Assembly: GCA_914767885.1 (NCBI GenBank)
Contig: CAJZBQ010000022.1
Span: 186,001-250,000 of the forward strand
Direction: 5' to 3'
Source: Blepharisma stoltei
Lineage: Eukaryota; Ciliophora; Heterotrichea; Heterotrichida; Blepharismidae
DNA length: 64,000 nucleotides
Each line of letters starts with the position of its first letter. Within the stretch, counting starts at the first letter, position 1. A program made the translations under genes and the position numbers. Positions 10,536-20,337 of this stretch are shown here, piece after piece. Under the pieces are notes generated by a model. The model was not told the origin of the DNA, searched no databases, and saw nothing but the letters and a program-made list of their open reading frames with translations.

Positions 10536-11846
10536 ATGTTTGAGATTCCAAGACATAAACGCTCTGAAACACACCCAATTAGCCCTTCATCTTCAAAGGG
10601 CTTATCACTTTCCCCCACAAATGTAATGCCTAGAAGTCGAATTATGCGTGACATTCAAACAATGAGAAAAGTCTCGTCAAGAGGCACTTTAACAAACCCA
10701 AAAGTGGCTTGGGTTGAAGAAAAACCTAAAGTAATAAGGATTACAAAATCCCGCAGTAACCGTCCAAGCCCAGAATCTAATGTCAGAAGTCGCAAACTTC
10801 CACGGCTTTTAATACCTGATCAGCTATTATTAGAAGAGCAAAAAAAATTGCCATTCACTCCTTCAGGTACCCTTATAGGAGATTCTAAGTCAAAACCATC
10901 CAGTGCCAAAAAAAGGACGGCAAGTATGATTTCTCCTCCTATATCGCCTATATATGCAAGCGTAACAAATATAGTCACTCGCTGTGCTTATAAAACCAGG
11001 GCTGGAAGCATGATGGGGAGGCCAAAAAAATATAACCAGGATGCCTTTGTTATTCAACCTCTTTTGCAAGGTATCAAAGGGCAATATCTTTTTGCTGTAT
11101 GTGACGGACATGGGGTTTTTGGACATGAAGTCTCAGGATTTCTAAAAGAAAAACTCCCAATTGCAGTAGAACAAGGACTTCCTGAGAATGACTCACAAAT
11201 AAATCTATATGCTCAGGCTTTAGTAAATGGAATATTAACTGTAGAGAGACTTGTCCAGGAAAGTATGATTAATGCAGAGTTCTCTGGAAGCACACTTGTA
11301 TCACTTTTTATCAGAGGATCTTCAATAATATGCGGAAATGTAGGAGATTCCAGAGCAGTTTTAGCACAAAAGTATGAAAATGCATGAAATACTGTAGATT
11401 TATCAAGAGATCATAAGCCTGATCTACCTGATGAAAGTGCGAGAATAATAAGGGCTAATGGAAGAATTGAGCCTTATTATGATGATAATGGACAGCCTTT
11501 AGGCCCATACAGAGTATGACTTCATGACCAACAAATTCCTGGCTTGGCTATGTCTAGATCTATTGGTGATCTAGTCGCAAAATCAGTTGGGGTTTCAGCT
11601 GAGCCAGAAATCGTCATAAGAAAGCTAGAACCACAAGATAAATTCATTATACTGGCTTCTGATGGAGTATGGGAATTCATAAGTAGTCAAGAAGCTGTAG
11701 ATATCGTAAAAGAATCCTGAGAATCAGGCAAAACAGAAGCCTGCTGTGATAGACTGGTCAAAGAAGCAGTCATCAGATGGCAAAAAGAAGACGAGTCAAT
11801 TGACGACATCACAGTCATTGTGATTTTTTTAAATGTTTTAAATTAA
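10536..11846 (+). CDS. PP2C-family Ser/Thr phosphatase
   Basis: ATG at 10536 is preferred over an upstream in-frame ATG at 10431, because the latter lies inside the inverted-repeat element. The protein has a basic N-terminal extension of about 165 residues, then the PP2C fold: R-P-K-K-Y-N-Q-D (motif with metal-binding Asp), V-C-D-G-H-G, E-F-S-G-S-T, G-N-V-G-D-S-R, M-S-R-S-I-G-D, A-S-D-G-V-W-E-F and a final D-D-I-T-V-I-V. All metal-coordinating Asp/Gly positions are present, so it should be an active Mg/Mn-dependent phosphatase. Trp codons at 11386 (A-W-N-T-V), 11518 and 11718 are TGA. The standard code would truncate it before half of the catalytic core. Confidence 0.9.
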
Positions 11847-11963
11847 TGTGCCATTAACCCTTAATTTCTAAAAAAAGAATAAATAGTGCGGTTTCTTAAC
11901 TTGAAGATTTCTTTCAAATCCATTTTTACTTTATTTCAAGATTATTATATTCATTTAAATTAG

Positions 11964-13374
11964 ATGTTGAAAATTGCTAATGATTCCAAAGCCAAAAATC
12001 TCCCCAAACCTATCGTCTCTAGTAGACTTCCCAAGGCTTTTTCACAGCCTATCAAGAAAATGAAGAAAAAAGACTTCGAAGAAATTTCTGAGGCTGAAGA
12101 ATACAAAAAAATGAAAAACCTTCTGTCACCTATAAAGGTGATGCCGACCGAGCACGCAAAACTTACAAAAGCTTTAAAGCAGCTTGAAAAACTTCCTGGC
12201 AAGCAAGAAAACAGCGATCTGTATGAGCCGTTTTCTAAGGCAAGAAACCAGGGACAAATAATCCTTCCACAGTGCCAAGTGCAGCTTGAAGAAATGATAA
12301 CGCTTTCAAGCCTAAATTCTCAGTCACTCAATGGAAACATCCGCAAGGTGCTTCATGCCCAAACCTTAGAACTTTTTGCAATTAAGCAAATCCCAATCAG
12401 CACCCGTGATGAAAGAGCTCATCTCAGGGATTGAATCGGAAAATGGCAAAATGCCCAACAAAGGCATAAAAAACTGCTAAAAGTAAGCGCAACTTTTTGG
12501 AACTCCCCTGAAGGAGTTGTTAGTGTTGTTATGGAATATATGCCAGGGGGAAGCTTGAAAAATTTAATAGACACATGTGGAAGCTTACCAGAACGGCAGG
12601 TTTCATTTATTGCTAAAAAAGTGCTGGAGTGCCTTAAGTATTTCCATGGAAAAGGAGAAACATATGGAGGAATTTCTACTTCTCAAGTGCTCTTTACGAA
12701 ATCTGGATCTATTAAGTTTGGATTAGGATTGTCGCAGAGGCTACGGACCAAAGTTCCTTCTGTTGCAGCTGATATTTATTCTATTGGACTTTTAGTTTTG
12801 AATTCTGTTATAGAGGGTTTCTGTTTTTTCCATGTAAAAATTTTCTTGATATAAAAAAGACTAGGTTTTATTAATTTTTATATGCAAAACCACATTTTAT
12901 ATGAGGAAATGGTCATAAATTATCTATTTATGGATATTTGGGGACTCTGACTTGATACCTTCTACTCCAAGCGAATGCTGCGCTTTTCATTCTATTGATC
13001 CAAATCCAATGATAAATAGACTCACACCTATTATTAAAGATTTTCTGTGCTTGTGCTTAAATGAAAATAGCAGCAAAAGGCCAACTGCACAGGAGCTATT
13101 GAAGCATGAATGGCTAAACTTAGAAAATTACCCAGGGCCATCTGTGGAATTAAAAGAGGTGATTGCAATTAATTATTATTTTGGGTCTGGAGAATATTTA
13201 GAAGCGGCTGATAAATTATTGGAAAGAGTCTGCGAAGCTCTGAAAGTAGTTATATTAGGCCAGCATCTTTCTAAGCCTGGGGATATAGCAATCCAGCAAT
13301 TTGCAACTGATCTTGGCTTGCCATACACAACAGTAAATGAAAAAATTAGCAAAGTTTATACCGAAAACTTTTAA
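11964..13374 (+). CDS. MEK/STE-like pseudokinase, interrupted by one IES
   Basis: After removal of 12811-12934 between TAs the gene encodes 428 aa (1287 nt, in frame). Residues from about 130 on follow a protein-kinase fold of MAPKK type: F-A-I-K-Q-I (VAIK Lys kept), V-V-M-E-Y-M-P-G-G-S-L hinge, then G-E-T-Y-G-G-I-S-T-S-Q-V-L where HRDxKxxN should be, and K-F-G-L-G in place of DFG. The catalytic Asp and metal Asp are thus absent. The C-lobe resumes after the IES with K-R-P-T-A-Q-E-L-L-K-H-E-W-L, the usual subdomain XI. The C-terminus resembles the NTF2-like tail of MAPKKs in position, not clearly in sequence. Probably a scaffold or allosteric partner rather than an enzyme. Confidence 0.75.
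12811..12934. other. TA-bounded IES, 124 bp, in pseudokinase
   Basis: TA at 12811-12812 and TA at 12935-12936 bound an AT-rich segment with stops in the coding frame. Excision leaving one TA reads L-N-S-V-I-F-G-D-S-D-L-I-P-S and keeps the frame of both flanking kinase lobes. Confidence 0.7.
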
Positions 13375-13471
13375 GTTTTGATATATGAATCGTAAATATT
13401 TCTATAGAATAATTTTAAATAAGTATAATTGCCAACAAATCTCCAATAAGGCAAGAATCCAATGAAATTTA

Positions 13472-14392
13472 TTATCTAGTATTTATTAAAGGTGGAATCA
13501 ACTGCTTGATATCATCTAATTTCTTTGTCAATATTGTAAATGCCTTACTTACAATGCTTTCCGGCTTCAACGCTCCTGAGCTTTCCACTTTGAATATAAA
13601 CCTATCCTTCAGCTGTGAAACCCTCACAACATTATCATGCACATTCAGCAGCGCAGAAGCACTTCTGGTAATAATCATTTCTCCTTTTCTCATGCATTCC
13701 TCACAAAACATGCACTTATTCAGCTTCACAACCTCAATATTGCTTTCCTCATTCAGTTTATAAACCCCTACAGGACAGCTGTTAACTATTTCTTTTCTTT
13801 CTTCTGCAGTGAACTGGCTTTCAAGTCTCTGCTGATTTAAGTATATATCTGGGGTGTATTTAAAAACAGCTGTAGCAACTGGTGACCATTTGGCATGCTC
13901 TTTGCCGATCCCTTTTCTTGCATTACAAGTAATGTCAATTTCTTGGTTTTTTCTGAGTTTTAGGATGAGGATTGGGCCGTCTGAGTCAGCAGGACGGACG
14001 TCGTTACCTTGTTGTGATAGGTGACGAAGATCGCGGGACGTCACATCCAACACACCACCTTCTTGATTTTTTACTTTGAGTCGGAACTGGACTGCACAAT
14101 GTTCACAGTGGCCTGTACACTTGCAGTCACGAGGAAAATCGTAGTTGTCTTGGTTTTCACTGATGAGAGGGATCAAGCCAAGTCTGTGAGCGATGAATTC
14201 GTCGTGAAGGGAGCTTGTGTTAGTGTGGATATGAACGACATCAATGGCCATTGTAGGGACTTCTGCGATCATAACGCGACGCAAAGAGTTAGCGACACTT
14301 GAGTCGACACCTGAAAGAGTGAACTTTATTTTTTCGCGAGTGATTTTGTTGATTTCGATGTTTGGAGCTCTCCCTCTGTAAACTTCACTCAT
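13472..14392 (-). CDS. RPB3: RNA polymerase II subunit RPB3
   Basis: A 306-residue alpha-like subunit. The N-terminal dimerisation domain carries the alpha motif V-A-N-S-L-R-R-V-M-I-A-E-V-P-T (residues about 33-47) and H-R-L-G-L-I-P-L. A Cys-rich zinc loop C-K-C-T-G-H-C-E-H-C (residues about 90-99) is typical of RPB3. A second Cys cluster K-C-M-F-C-E-E-C appears near residue 230, a position where some RPB3/AC40 relatives hold an Fe-S-like motif. RPB3 pairs with RPB11 to nucleate Pol II assembly. The gene is uninterrupted. Confidence 0.92.
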   Translation of the reverse strand: MSEVYRGRAPNIEINKITREKIKFTLSGVDSSVANSLRRVMIAEVPTMAIDVVHIHTNTSSLHDEFIAHRLGLIPLISENQDNYDFPRDCKCTGHCEHCAVQFRLKVKNQEGGVLDVTSRDLRHLSQQGNDVRPADSDGPILILKLRKNQEIDITCNARKGIGKEHAKWSPVATAVFKYTPDIYLNQQRLESQFTAEERKEIVNSCPVGVYKLNEESNIEVVKLNKCMFCEECMRKGEMIITRSASALLNVHDNVVRVSQLKDRFIFKVESSGALKPESIVSKAFTILTKKLDDIKQLIPPLINTR

Positions 14393-14661
14393 AAAATGGA
14401 TTATAGATTAAGATATTTTTGAGTCAAGTGAGGAGATTATTTTAATGGAATTATTTTAAAGAGAAATATATGAATAAATGAAGTAAAATTATAGTTTAAG
14501 CTGTTATGAAAATTATTATACTTTTTTCAATCATCTCCGATACTCTAAAATATAGCGATTATAGGATTGATTTTAGAGGCTAGATGCAAAAATAGAGCAT
14601 CATATATAAATTTAAACAGAATAGCACAGATAAATAATCATAGACAATTGTAAATAATAAA

Positions 14662-14859
14662 ATGGTCAATCTGGGCGAGTATGTTATTCAATACTCTGGA
14701 AATGGCTCTGTTCTTCGCTGCCTTGCAGTTGCTGATCGCAATTCTTCAGGCTCTCCGGGGCAATTAGAAGCTTTAAGACTAGCTTTGGAGCTTGCTCACA
14801 CTCAGGGGAAAGTTCATCTCTATGATAGGATTCGCCAAATAGTCACAAACCATTTATAA
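14662..14859 (+). CDS. Small hypothetical protein (65 aa)
   Basis: A short open frame M-V-N-L-G-E-Y-V-I-Q-Y ending in TAA, between RPB3 and CSN1. It has amphipathic helical character in its second half (Q-L-E-A-L-R-L-A-L-E-L-A-H) and a normal codon balance unlike the AT-rich flanks, which supports it being real. I do not recognise the family. No interruption or TGA codon. Confidence 0.5.
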   Translation: MVNLGEYVIQYSGNGSVLRCLAVADRNSSGSPGQLEALRLALELAHTQGKVHLYDRIRQIVTNHL

Positions 14860-14999
14860 CTATTAGCATCAATCAGGAACTTCTTTTCTTGCATAAATTA
14901 TCATATTTTTTATATTAAAATAATAAAGCTGATGTAATTAAAATTCCTATTACTACTAATAGTATAGGAGATCTCAGCTTCCTAAATTCAGACCACTAT

Positions 15000-16950
15000 A
15001 TGTCCAACGACTCTTTCAAAGACTGGGAACTCCAATTCAAAGAGCAAATCGAAAGAAAAGAGCTTGCAGTTAACCAGGCCAAAAATGCAGGGCTCAAAGA
15101 CTCAATGAAAATAAGTATTATCGAAGAAGGCGACATGTTTCTAGATGCAGGAGAGCCTGGGCTTGCTTTAAAGACCTATATGAGGCTTAAAGACATTCAG
15201 AGCACCAAAGATCAACAATATGAGTTATATACCAAAATTGCCAGAGCAGCCCTGCAAAAATCGAACTTTTCTTATGCCCAGAATATCTGTCAAAAAGCGA
15301 TATCAGTAGGAACCGCTTCATTGCCTCTGAAATCTGTGGTTCAAGCTATTGTTGGAGTTTGCCATCTGGAAAGCAAAAACTATAAGCAAGCAGCTCGTGC
15401 ACTTTTGGAGGTAAGACAAGGACAGCTTTACCATGAATTTCTTACTGACTCTGATATAGCGATATATACTTCTTTGTGTGCTTTGATATCATTTGACAGA
15501 TCTGAAGTGAAAAATGAAATATTGAAGTCTAAGACTTTTGGGACATTTCTGGAAGAAGAACCAAGATGCATTGAAATTCTAGATGCTTTCTTATCGTGCA
15601 GATATTTCGATTTGATACAGAAATTGAATTTGATTAGAGATAGCTTGAAATATGACTTGTTTATAGGCACTAAATTGTCAGATATTTACTTACTCGATAT
15701 ATTGAGCTTAAAAAAAAAATTTATTTTTTAGATTTTTTTGATAATTTATTTATTTTTTTATTAAATAGCTCGAGAAGCCATTTTAAATCGCTGAGAAACA
15801 ATACCTTAAGAGGTGAAGTAGCAAAAATGGAAATGACAACAACATTTTTCTGATAAGTACAGATAAAATTTGATAAATTTTATCTATAGGTTCTATTTGT
15901 CAAGCCAAGCATGAACTTGCCATTAAAATATCATCAGCCTGGCTTTTCAGATCGCTACTTTACCTCTTTAGATGTTGGTCCAGAGTATCCAAAAAAATAA
16001 TGCGATATATAACCTTTTATATTTTTTAAAAAAATGCTTTAAATAGATATGGGAGTTAGAGATCAAGAACAGAGCTATTGCTGACTTTTTGAAGCCTTTC
16101 AAAAGGGTGAAACTAGATGTTTTGGCTCATGCATTTAATAGCAGTGTAGAAGATATCGAGAAGCAAGTTGCAAGACTTATTATGGACGGGACTGTGGAAG
16201 CAAGAATAGATAGTCTTATTATCTTCTTATTAGATAGACGGGCTCGTGCCCTTTAATTTTTAACGAAATCACCGAGGATCCCCTGGGGGATTCACCCGCT
16301 TTGCGACCTTCCTTCCGTCCGGTCTCCTCCTTGCTTCTTGTAAAAAGCTCCAGTGTTGAGTGGGGCAGGCTACGGGTTTGTGCGGCCTCCTGAGGTTGTG
16401 GAATACGAGGTTGGCATTCCGAAATCCCAAAAAATGGAATTTCTGGTAGCCTGTCGGCAAAAAGGGTTAAGTTCAGATCCTGGGACGTAACGCCCAGTTT
16501 CACGCTAGGCAATTGCCCGATTTATCTAGGTATTCCCTGTAGACCAGACCTTGCTGGGCTTGCCTTTCCAAATAAGACCCTCCTTTTCCTGGAGGTAAAA
16601 ACTAGTCTCGAAGTTGGGCTTGGGCTAGGCTCTGCTTCCTGCAGAATTGGTTACCATAGCATTGCTGCCCACTTCAAGGCTAGAAAAACCTTGCTGGATA
16701 TAATTAAATATGTGTCGAGGCTGTATGGCCGAGAGGCCATACCGAGACGAAGACGACATATTTCATTATAAGAATAGATAGTCACAATAAAATCATTCAG
16801 AGTAGATTTGCTAACGAAAAAATAGTCACTTATAGAGAAGCCCTGAATATGGGAAAGCGGTTTCTGAGAAATAACGAATCAATGCTTTTAAGAATGAACA
16901 TGGTCCAGCAAAAGCTCATTGTCAAAGAAGCGAAAAAAGGGCAGAGATAA
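15000..16950 (+). CDS. CSN1: COP9 signalosome subunit 1 (PCI domain), two germline insertions
   Basis: The gene is in three pieces: 15000-15692, about 16057-16215 and 16770-16950. Removing a 366-bp TA-bounded segment and a 568-bp SINE unit (element plus one target duplication) leaves 1017 nt, 338 aa, in frame. The joined protein shows the Rpn7/CSN1 helical repeats (E-E-G-D-M-F-L-D-A-G, S-D-I-A-I-Y-T-S-L-C-A-L) and then a PCI winged helix with V-K-L-D-V-L-A-H-A-F, and V-E-A-R-I-D-S-H-N-K-I-I restored across the second junction. The family member is part of the complex that removes Nedd8 from cullins. It is shorter at the N-terminus than animal CSN1. Rpn7 of the proteasome lid is the main alternative; the pattern A-L-x-x-F-D-R-S-E favours CSN1. 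Confidence 0.82.
15691..16056. other. TTA/TA-bounded IES, 366 bp, in CSN1
   Basis: Left edge TTA-CTC at 15690, right edge GAG-TTA ending 16058: the same terminal pattern as the MITE family but without its long inverted repeats. Excision gives L-S-D-I-Y-L-E-I-K-N-R-A-I-A-D-F, the expected CSN1 sequence. Confidence 0.75.
16216..16769 (-). mobile_element. SINE-like retroelement inside CSN1, ~550 bp
   Basis: Flanked by a perfect 14-bp duplication AAGAATAGATAGTC (16202-16215 and 16770-16783). The right end holds a hairpin head: outer stem AAATATG/CATATTT and inner stem GTATGGCC/GGCCATAC. Body tracts (CCTGGGACGTAACGCC, GCTAGG.A.TTGCCCGA, CTTGGGCTAGGCTCTG) recur in the 61984-62526 copy. Removing element plus one duplication restores V-E-A-R-I-D-S-H-N-K. 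Confidence 0.85.
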
Positions 16951-17125
16951 TAATTAAGAACATTTAATTTTAAAATCAATTAACCTTAATGCCAAAACAA
17001 ATGCAAAATTCCTTATTATTTTTTATTTTCCTGCAATTAGGATTCTATCTCTAAATTATAGATATATTAGTTATCGAGAATTCAATATAAATATATAAAA
17101 TCCATTACACCTAAAACAAATATTT

Positions 17126-18394
17126 ATGCAGAATCAACAACAAAGGAAACCAAACTCTATTGTAATGCACATGGAAGAGCATAAATCTGACCTTCTGAAT
17201 ATTCATAAAAGGTATCAAGCTTCTAACGATCAAACTGATCTTGTAGAAAACGCAGAATCAATTCTGCAAGAAGTCGTCGATTCCTTACAATTAGCAGTTG
17301 AAGAGCTGCCAAGCTTAATCCCTTCATTTATAAATTTAGTAAGAGCAAGGCATCGAGACTCCCAATTTCAAACTTTTCCCGAATTTTTTGAATTGCTTGC
17401 AGGATGAGCAGTTTCCCATAAGCTTCAGTCCAATAAAACAGCTCAGCTTCAAAGACTATTCCTCCAGCACTTAGACAAATCAATAAAACAGTACAAAGTT
17501 CTTCTAAAGCAAGCAAAAGATCCTGAAGAAACTGCTTCAATTAGGCAACTCCTAGAATTACTTATCAGCAAAAGAAAAATTGTGTCTCAAGCTAATAAAG
17601 CAGACAGTGTATCTTTTAGCTTCAGACGAGAAGTATACGCACAAGAAGAAAAAGGAATCCAGGACCTTTTTAATTTCTATTCTAAACAACATATGATGAC
17701 AGGCAAAAACCCTACATTTGAGAATATTGGAGAAGCCATCGATACAATAGACTCAGGGAGTTTTTTATTTTTTTGCAAATCCTTTCAAATTTATAATGAG
17801 AAAAAAGTTGAAGGAAAACGATTTTTGACTAAACAGGAGTTGTTGGACATTTTCAAAAGGACATCAGTTTTGCAGAGAAATATGAATTTTCAAGGATTTA
17901 AGCAAGCTTTAGATGAGATTGCTTTGGCACTTTTTAACGCAGAATATGATAAGCTATTGCCGATTCCTTGCTCTAATTTAGGACTAGAAGAGAAAAGAGT
18001 CATGCTTTGTGAACTTTTAAGATGTGGAGACCCTAAATATGTAAGTGCTACTTGTAAGCCAATTGGAAAACCTTTTGGCTCAATTGATAAAGCTACGAGA
18101 AGTCCTGGAGAAGACCCAAATAAAAAATTCAGGTATAGGCTTAACGAAGAAATGAAGGATCAGCTTAATGTTTATAAAAGAGAAAAAGAAATGAAACAAA
18201 AATTCGAAAAGGAAGAAAAAGAAAGAGAAAATTATGAAAGGGCCAAAGTAGCACAAAGGAAACTAAAGGAGAAGAAAGAACAAGAAGACTTGAAAAAGCG
18301 AAAAGATGCACTTAGGATCCAAGATTTAGATAAAGCAAGACCTCAAGACTTCGAGCTCGGAGAAAATCTTGAAGACTTAATTGAAGAGAGTTAA
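17126..18394 (+). CDS. Conserved-looking unknown with charged coiled-coil tail
   Basis: One frame of 422 aa from ATG 17126 to TAA, with a single TGA-Trp at 17405 (L-A-G-W-A-V-S-H). I do not recognise the family. Residues 1-150 are helical and Leu-rich; residues about 150-330 form a globular region (segment F-N-F-Y-S-K-Q-H, then R-F-L-T-K-Q-E-L-L-D-I-F-K); residues about 345-405 are a continuous Lys/Glu/Arg coiled coil. It sits directly upstream of a kinesin gene on the same strand, with about 140 bp between, so it could be a cytoskeletal protein, but that is only context. Confidence 0.75.
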
Positions 18395-18534
18395 TGATAA
18401 ATAATTCACTTAATATTAGCCTTATATCTACTCTTCCTTAGGTTCTGCATTTTTCTGCTTATTTTCTATTACTTGCCTTATCATTTTTAAATTAATTCAT
18501 CAATAATTTCATCTCGATCTAAATTATTTCAAAA

Positions 18535-20247
18535 ATGGTAGATCGAGACCAGAAAATCCAAGTGATAGTCCGCAAACGGCCTCTAAACTCTAAAGAAAAG
18601 GCACGTGGAGAAATAGATATTCTTTCTCAGCGGTCACCTCAAACAATTGTAGTCACTGAGGAAAAAGTAAAAGTAGATTTAACCAAATATATAGAGGAGC
18701 ATCATTTCACATTTGACGGTGTATTCAGTGAAGACATCACAAACGAACAACTTTACCGAGCCACAGTCCAGCCAATAGTCCAAGCTGCATTTCAAGGCGC
18801 AAAAGTTACATGTTTCGCATACGGACAAACAGGGAGCGGAAAAACATACACAATGATGGGAGAAGCTCAAACTCCAGGCTTATATCTGCTAGCGGCTAAT
18901 GACCTTTTTTATTACCGAGAGCAGCTTTATCCAAATATAAAACTCTGGGTATCTTTTTATGAAATTTATTGTGGGAAACTTCATGATCTTTTAAATGAAA
19001 GACAAATACTGCATGTCAGAGAAGATGCCAAGCAAAATGTGAATATCGTCGGACTACAATATAAACCAGTGGAAGATGTACAAACTTTAATGCAAATTCT
19101 CAGCTTTGGCCTAGCTGCAAGGACAACAGGGACGACAGGAGCAAATGAAGATTCGTCAAGATCACATGGGGTTTTGGAAATTTCGCTTAGAGAAAAGCGA
19201 AAAGCAGTCGGAAAGGTTACATTTATTGATCTGGCTGGAAGTGAGAGAGGAGCTGATACCCAGAATTCTGATGGAAAAACAAGAATGGACGGAGCAGAGA
19301 TCAATAAGTCACTGCTAGCCTTAAAAGAATGTATAAGGGCTTTGGATCAAGATAAAAAACATACCCCATTCAGAGGAAGTAAGCTTACTTTGGTGCTTAA
19401 AGACTCTTTTGTAGGAAACTGCAGGACTGTTATGATTGCTAATGTTTCACCTGGGATTACAAGCTGTGAGCATACATTGAATTCATTGAGATATGCAGAT
19501 CGAGTAAAAGAGCTGAAAAAAGGAGGCGGAGGAAGTGCAGCAGCTACAAGAGGTGCTGATCAGCTTGCAAATATTCTTATGCTTCCAAGACAAAATGCTA
19601 ATGTAGTGAGATATGTAAAAAGTGGCGAAGAAGAGGAAGAGGACGAAGATATCTCGCCGAGAGTTGCAAATAATGCGCCAAAAATCACAGTCAAAGAAGA
19701 CTCTGATCGGCCTACATCTAAAGGAAATGGCACTAAGCCTGCAGCTCCTCATGAAAAGCCAAGAAGCAGAATTGGAGGTGGCTTCACATCTCCAAAAACT
19801 CAGCGAAACTTGGCCCCTCCTCAGCCCCAGCCTCAGCCTCCAGCTCCTACTGCAAACCATATATTTGAAGAAGCCCAAAATATGGACCTTGAAGAGCTTA
19901 CTGCAACCCATGAGAATCTTATCGGGATTATTTTGACTGAAGAAGAACAACTTATTAATGCACATAGGAAAACCATTGATGACATGGTAGATGCAATTAA
20001 AGTGCAAATGGCGCTCCTTAGCGAAGTCGATAAGCCAGGAAGTGATGTAGACCAATATGTATGTGAGCTAGACAAAGTGCTGGCTATGAAAGAAGAGATG
20101 ATAAGAGGCCTTCGAAAGCAACTGAAAAACTTTAATGATCATTTGAGACAGGAAGAAGCAATGGCTGCTGCTTTCAATGCTCGAAAGTCAGCTATGGACG
20201 TATTTGATTTGGAGGCTCCTGATGGAGATTTACTGCAAGATATGTGA
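18535..20247 (+). CDS. Kinesin-13 family microtubule depolymerase
   Basis: 570 aa. The motor domain occupies residues about 5-325 near the N-terminus: V-I-V-R-K-R-P-L-N-S-K-E, P-loop A-Y-G-Q-T-G-S-G-K-T-Y-T, switch I region N-E-D-S-S-R-S-H, switch II D-L-A-G-S-E-R-G and the P-F-R-G-S-K-L-T-L-V-L-K-D-S-F motif typical of kinesin-13 (MCAK/KIF2). A flexible Pro-rich linker and two short coiled coils follow. Kinesin-13s usually carry a positively charged neck N-terminal to the motor; here that neck is nearly absent, as in several protist members. Predicted role: catastrophe at microtubule ends, flagellar/ciliary length and spindle control. No insertions and no TGA codon inside. Confidence 0.9.
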   Translation: MVDRDQKIQVIVRKRPLNSKEKARGEIDILSQRSPQTIVVTEEKVKVDLTKYIEEHHFTFDGVFSEDITNEQLYRATVQPIVQAAFQGAKVTCFAYGQTGSGKTYTMMGEAQTPGLYLLAANDLFYYREQLYPNIKLWVSFYEIYCGKLHDLLNERQILHVREDAKQNVNIVGLQYKPVEDVQTLMQILSFGLAARTTGTTGANEDSSRSHGVLEISLREKRKAVGKVTFIDLAGSERGADTQNSDGKTRMDGAEINKSLLALKECIRALDQDKKHTPFRGSKLTLVLKDSFVGNCRTVMIANVSPGITSCEHTLNSLRYADRVKELKKGGGGSAAATRGADQLANILMLPRQNANVVRYVKSGEEEEEDEDISPRVANNAPKITVKEDSDRPTSKGNGTKPAAPHEKPRSRIGGGFTSPKTQRNLAPPQPQPQPPAPTANHIFEEAQNMDLEELTATHENLIGIILTEEEQLINAHRKTIDDMVDAIKVQMALLSEVDKPGSDVDQYVCELDKVLAMKEEMIRGLRKQLKNFNDHLRQEEAMAAAFNARKSAMDVFDLEAPDGDLLQDM

Positions 20248-20337
20248 TAGATAGTTAATATTCATTTATAGCAATTAATTAGGGATTCGTAAATCAGCCT
20301 ATTTATTGAAAAAATCTTTATTATATTTTCAAAGTAA

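Noticed and set aside
16219-16512. Open frame of about 97 codons inside the SINE at 16216-16769
   Set aside because: Lies wholly in a repeat whose other copies do not keep the frame; no protein similarity.
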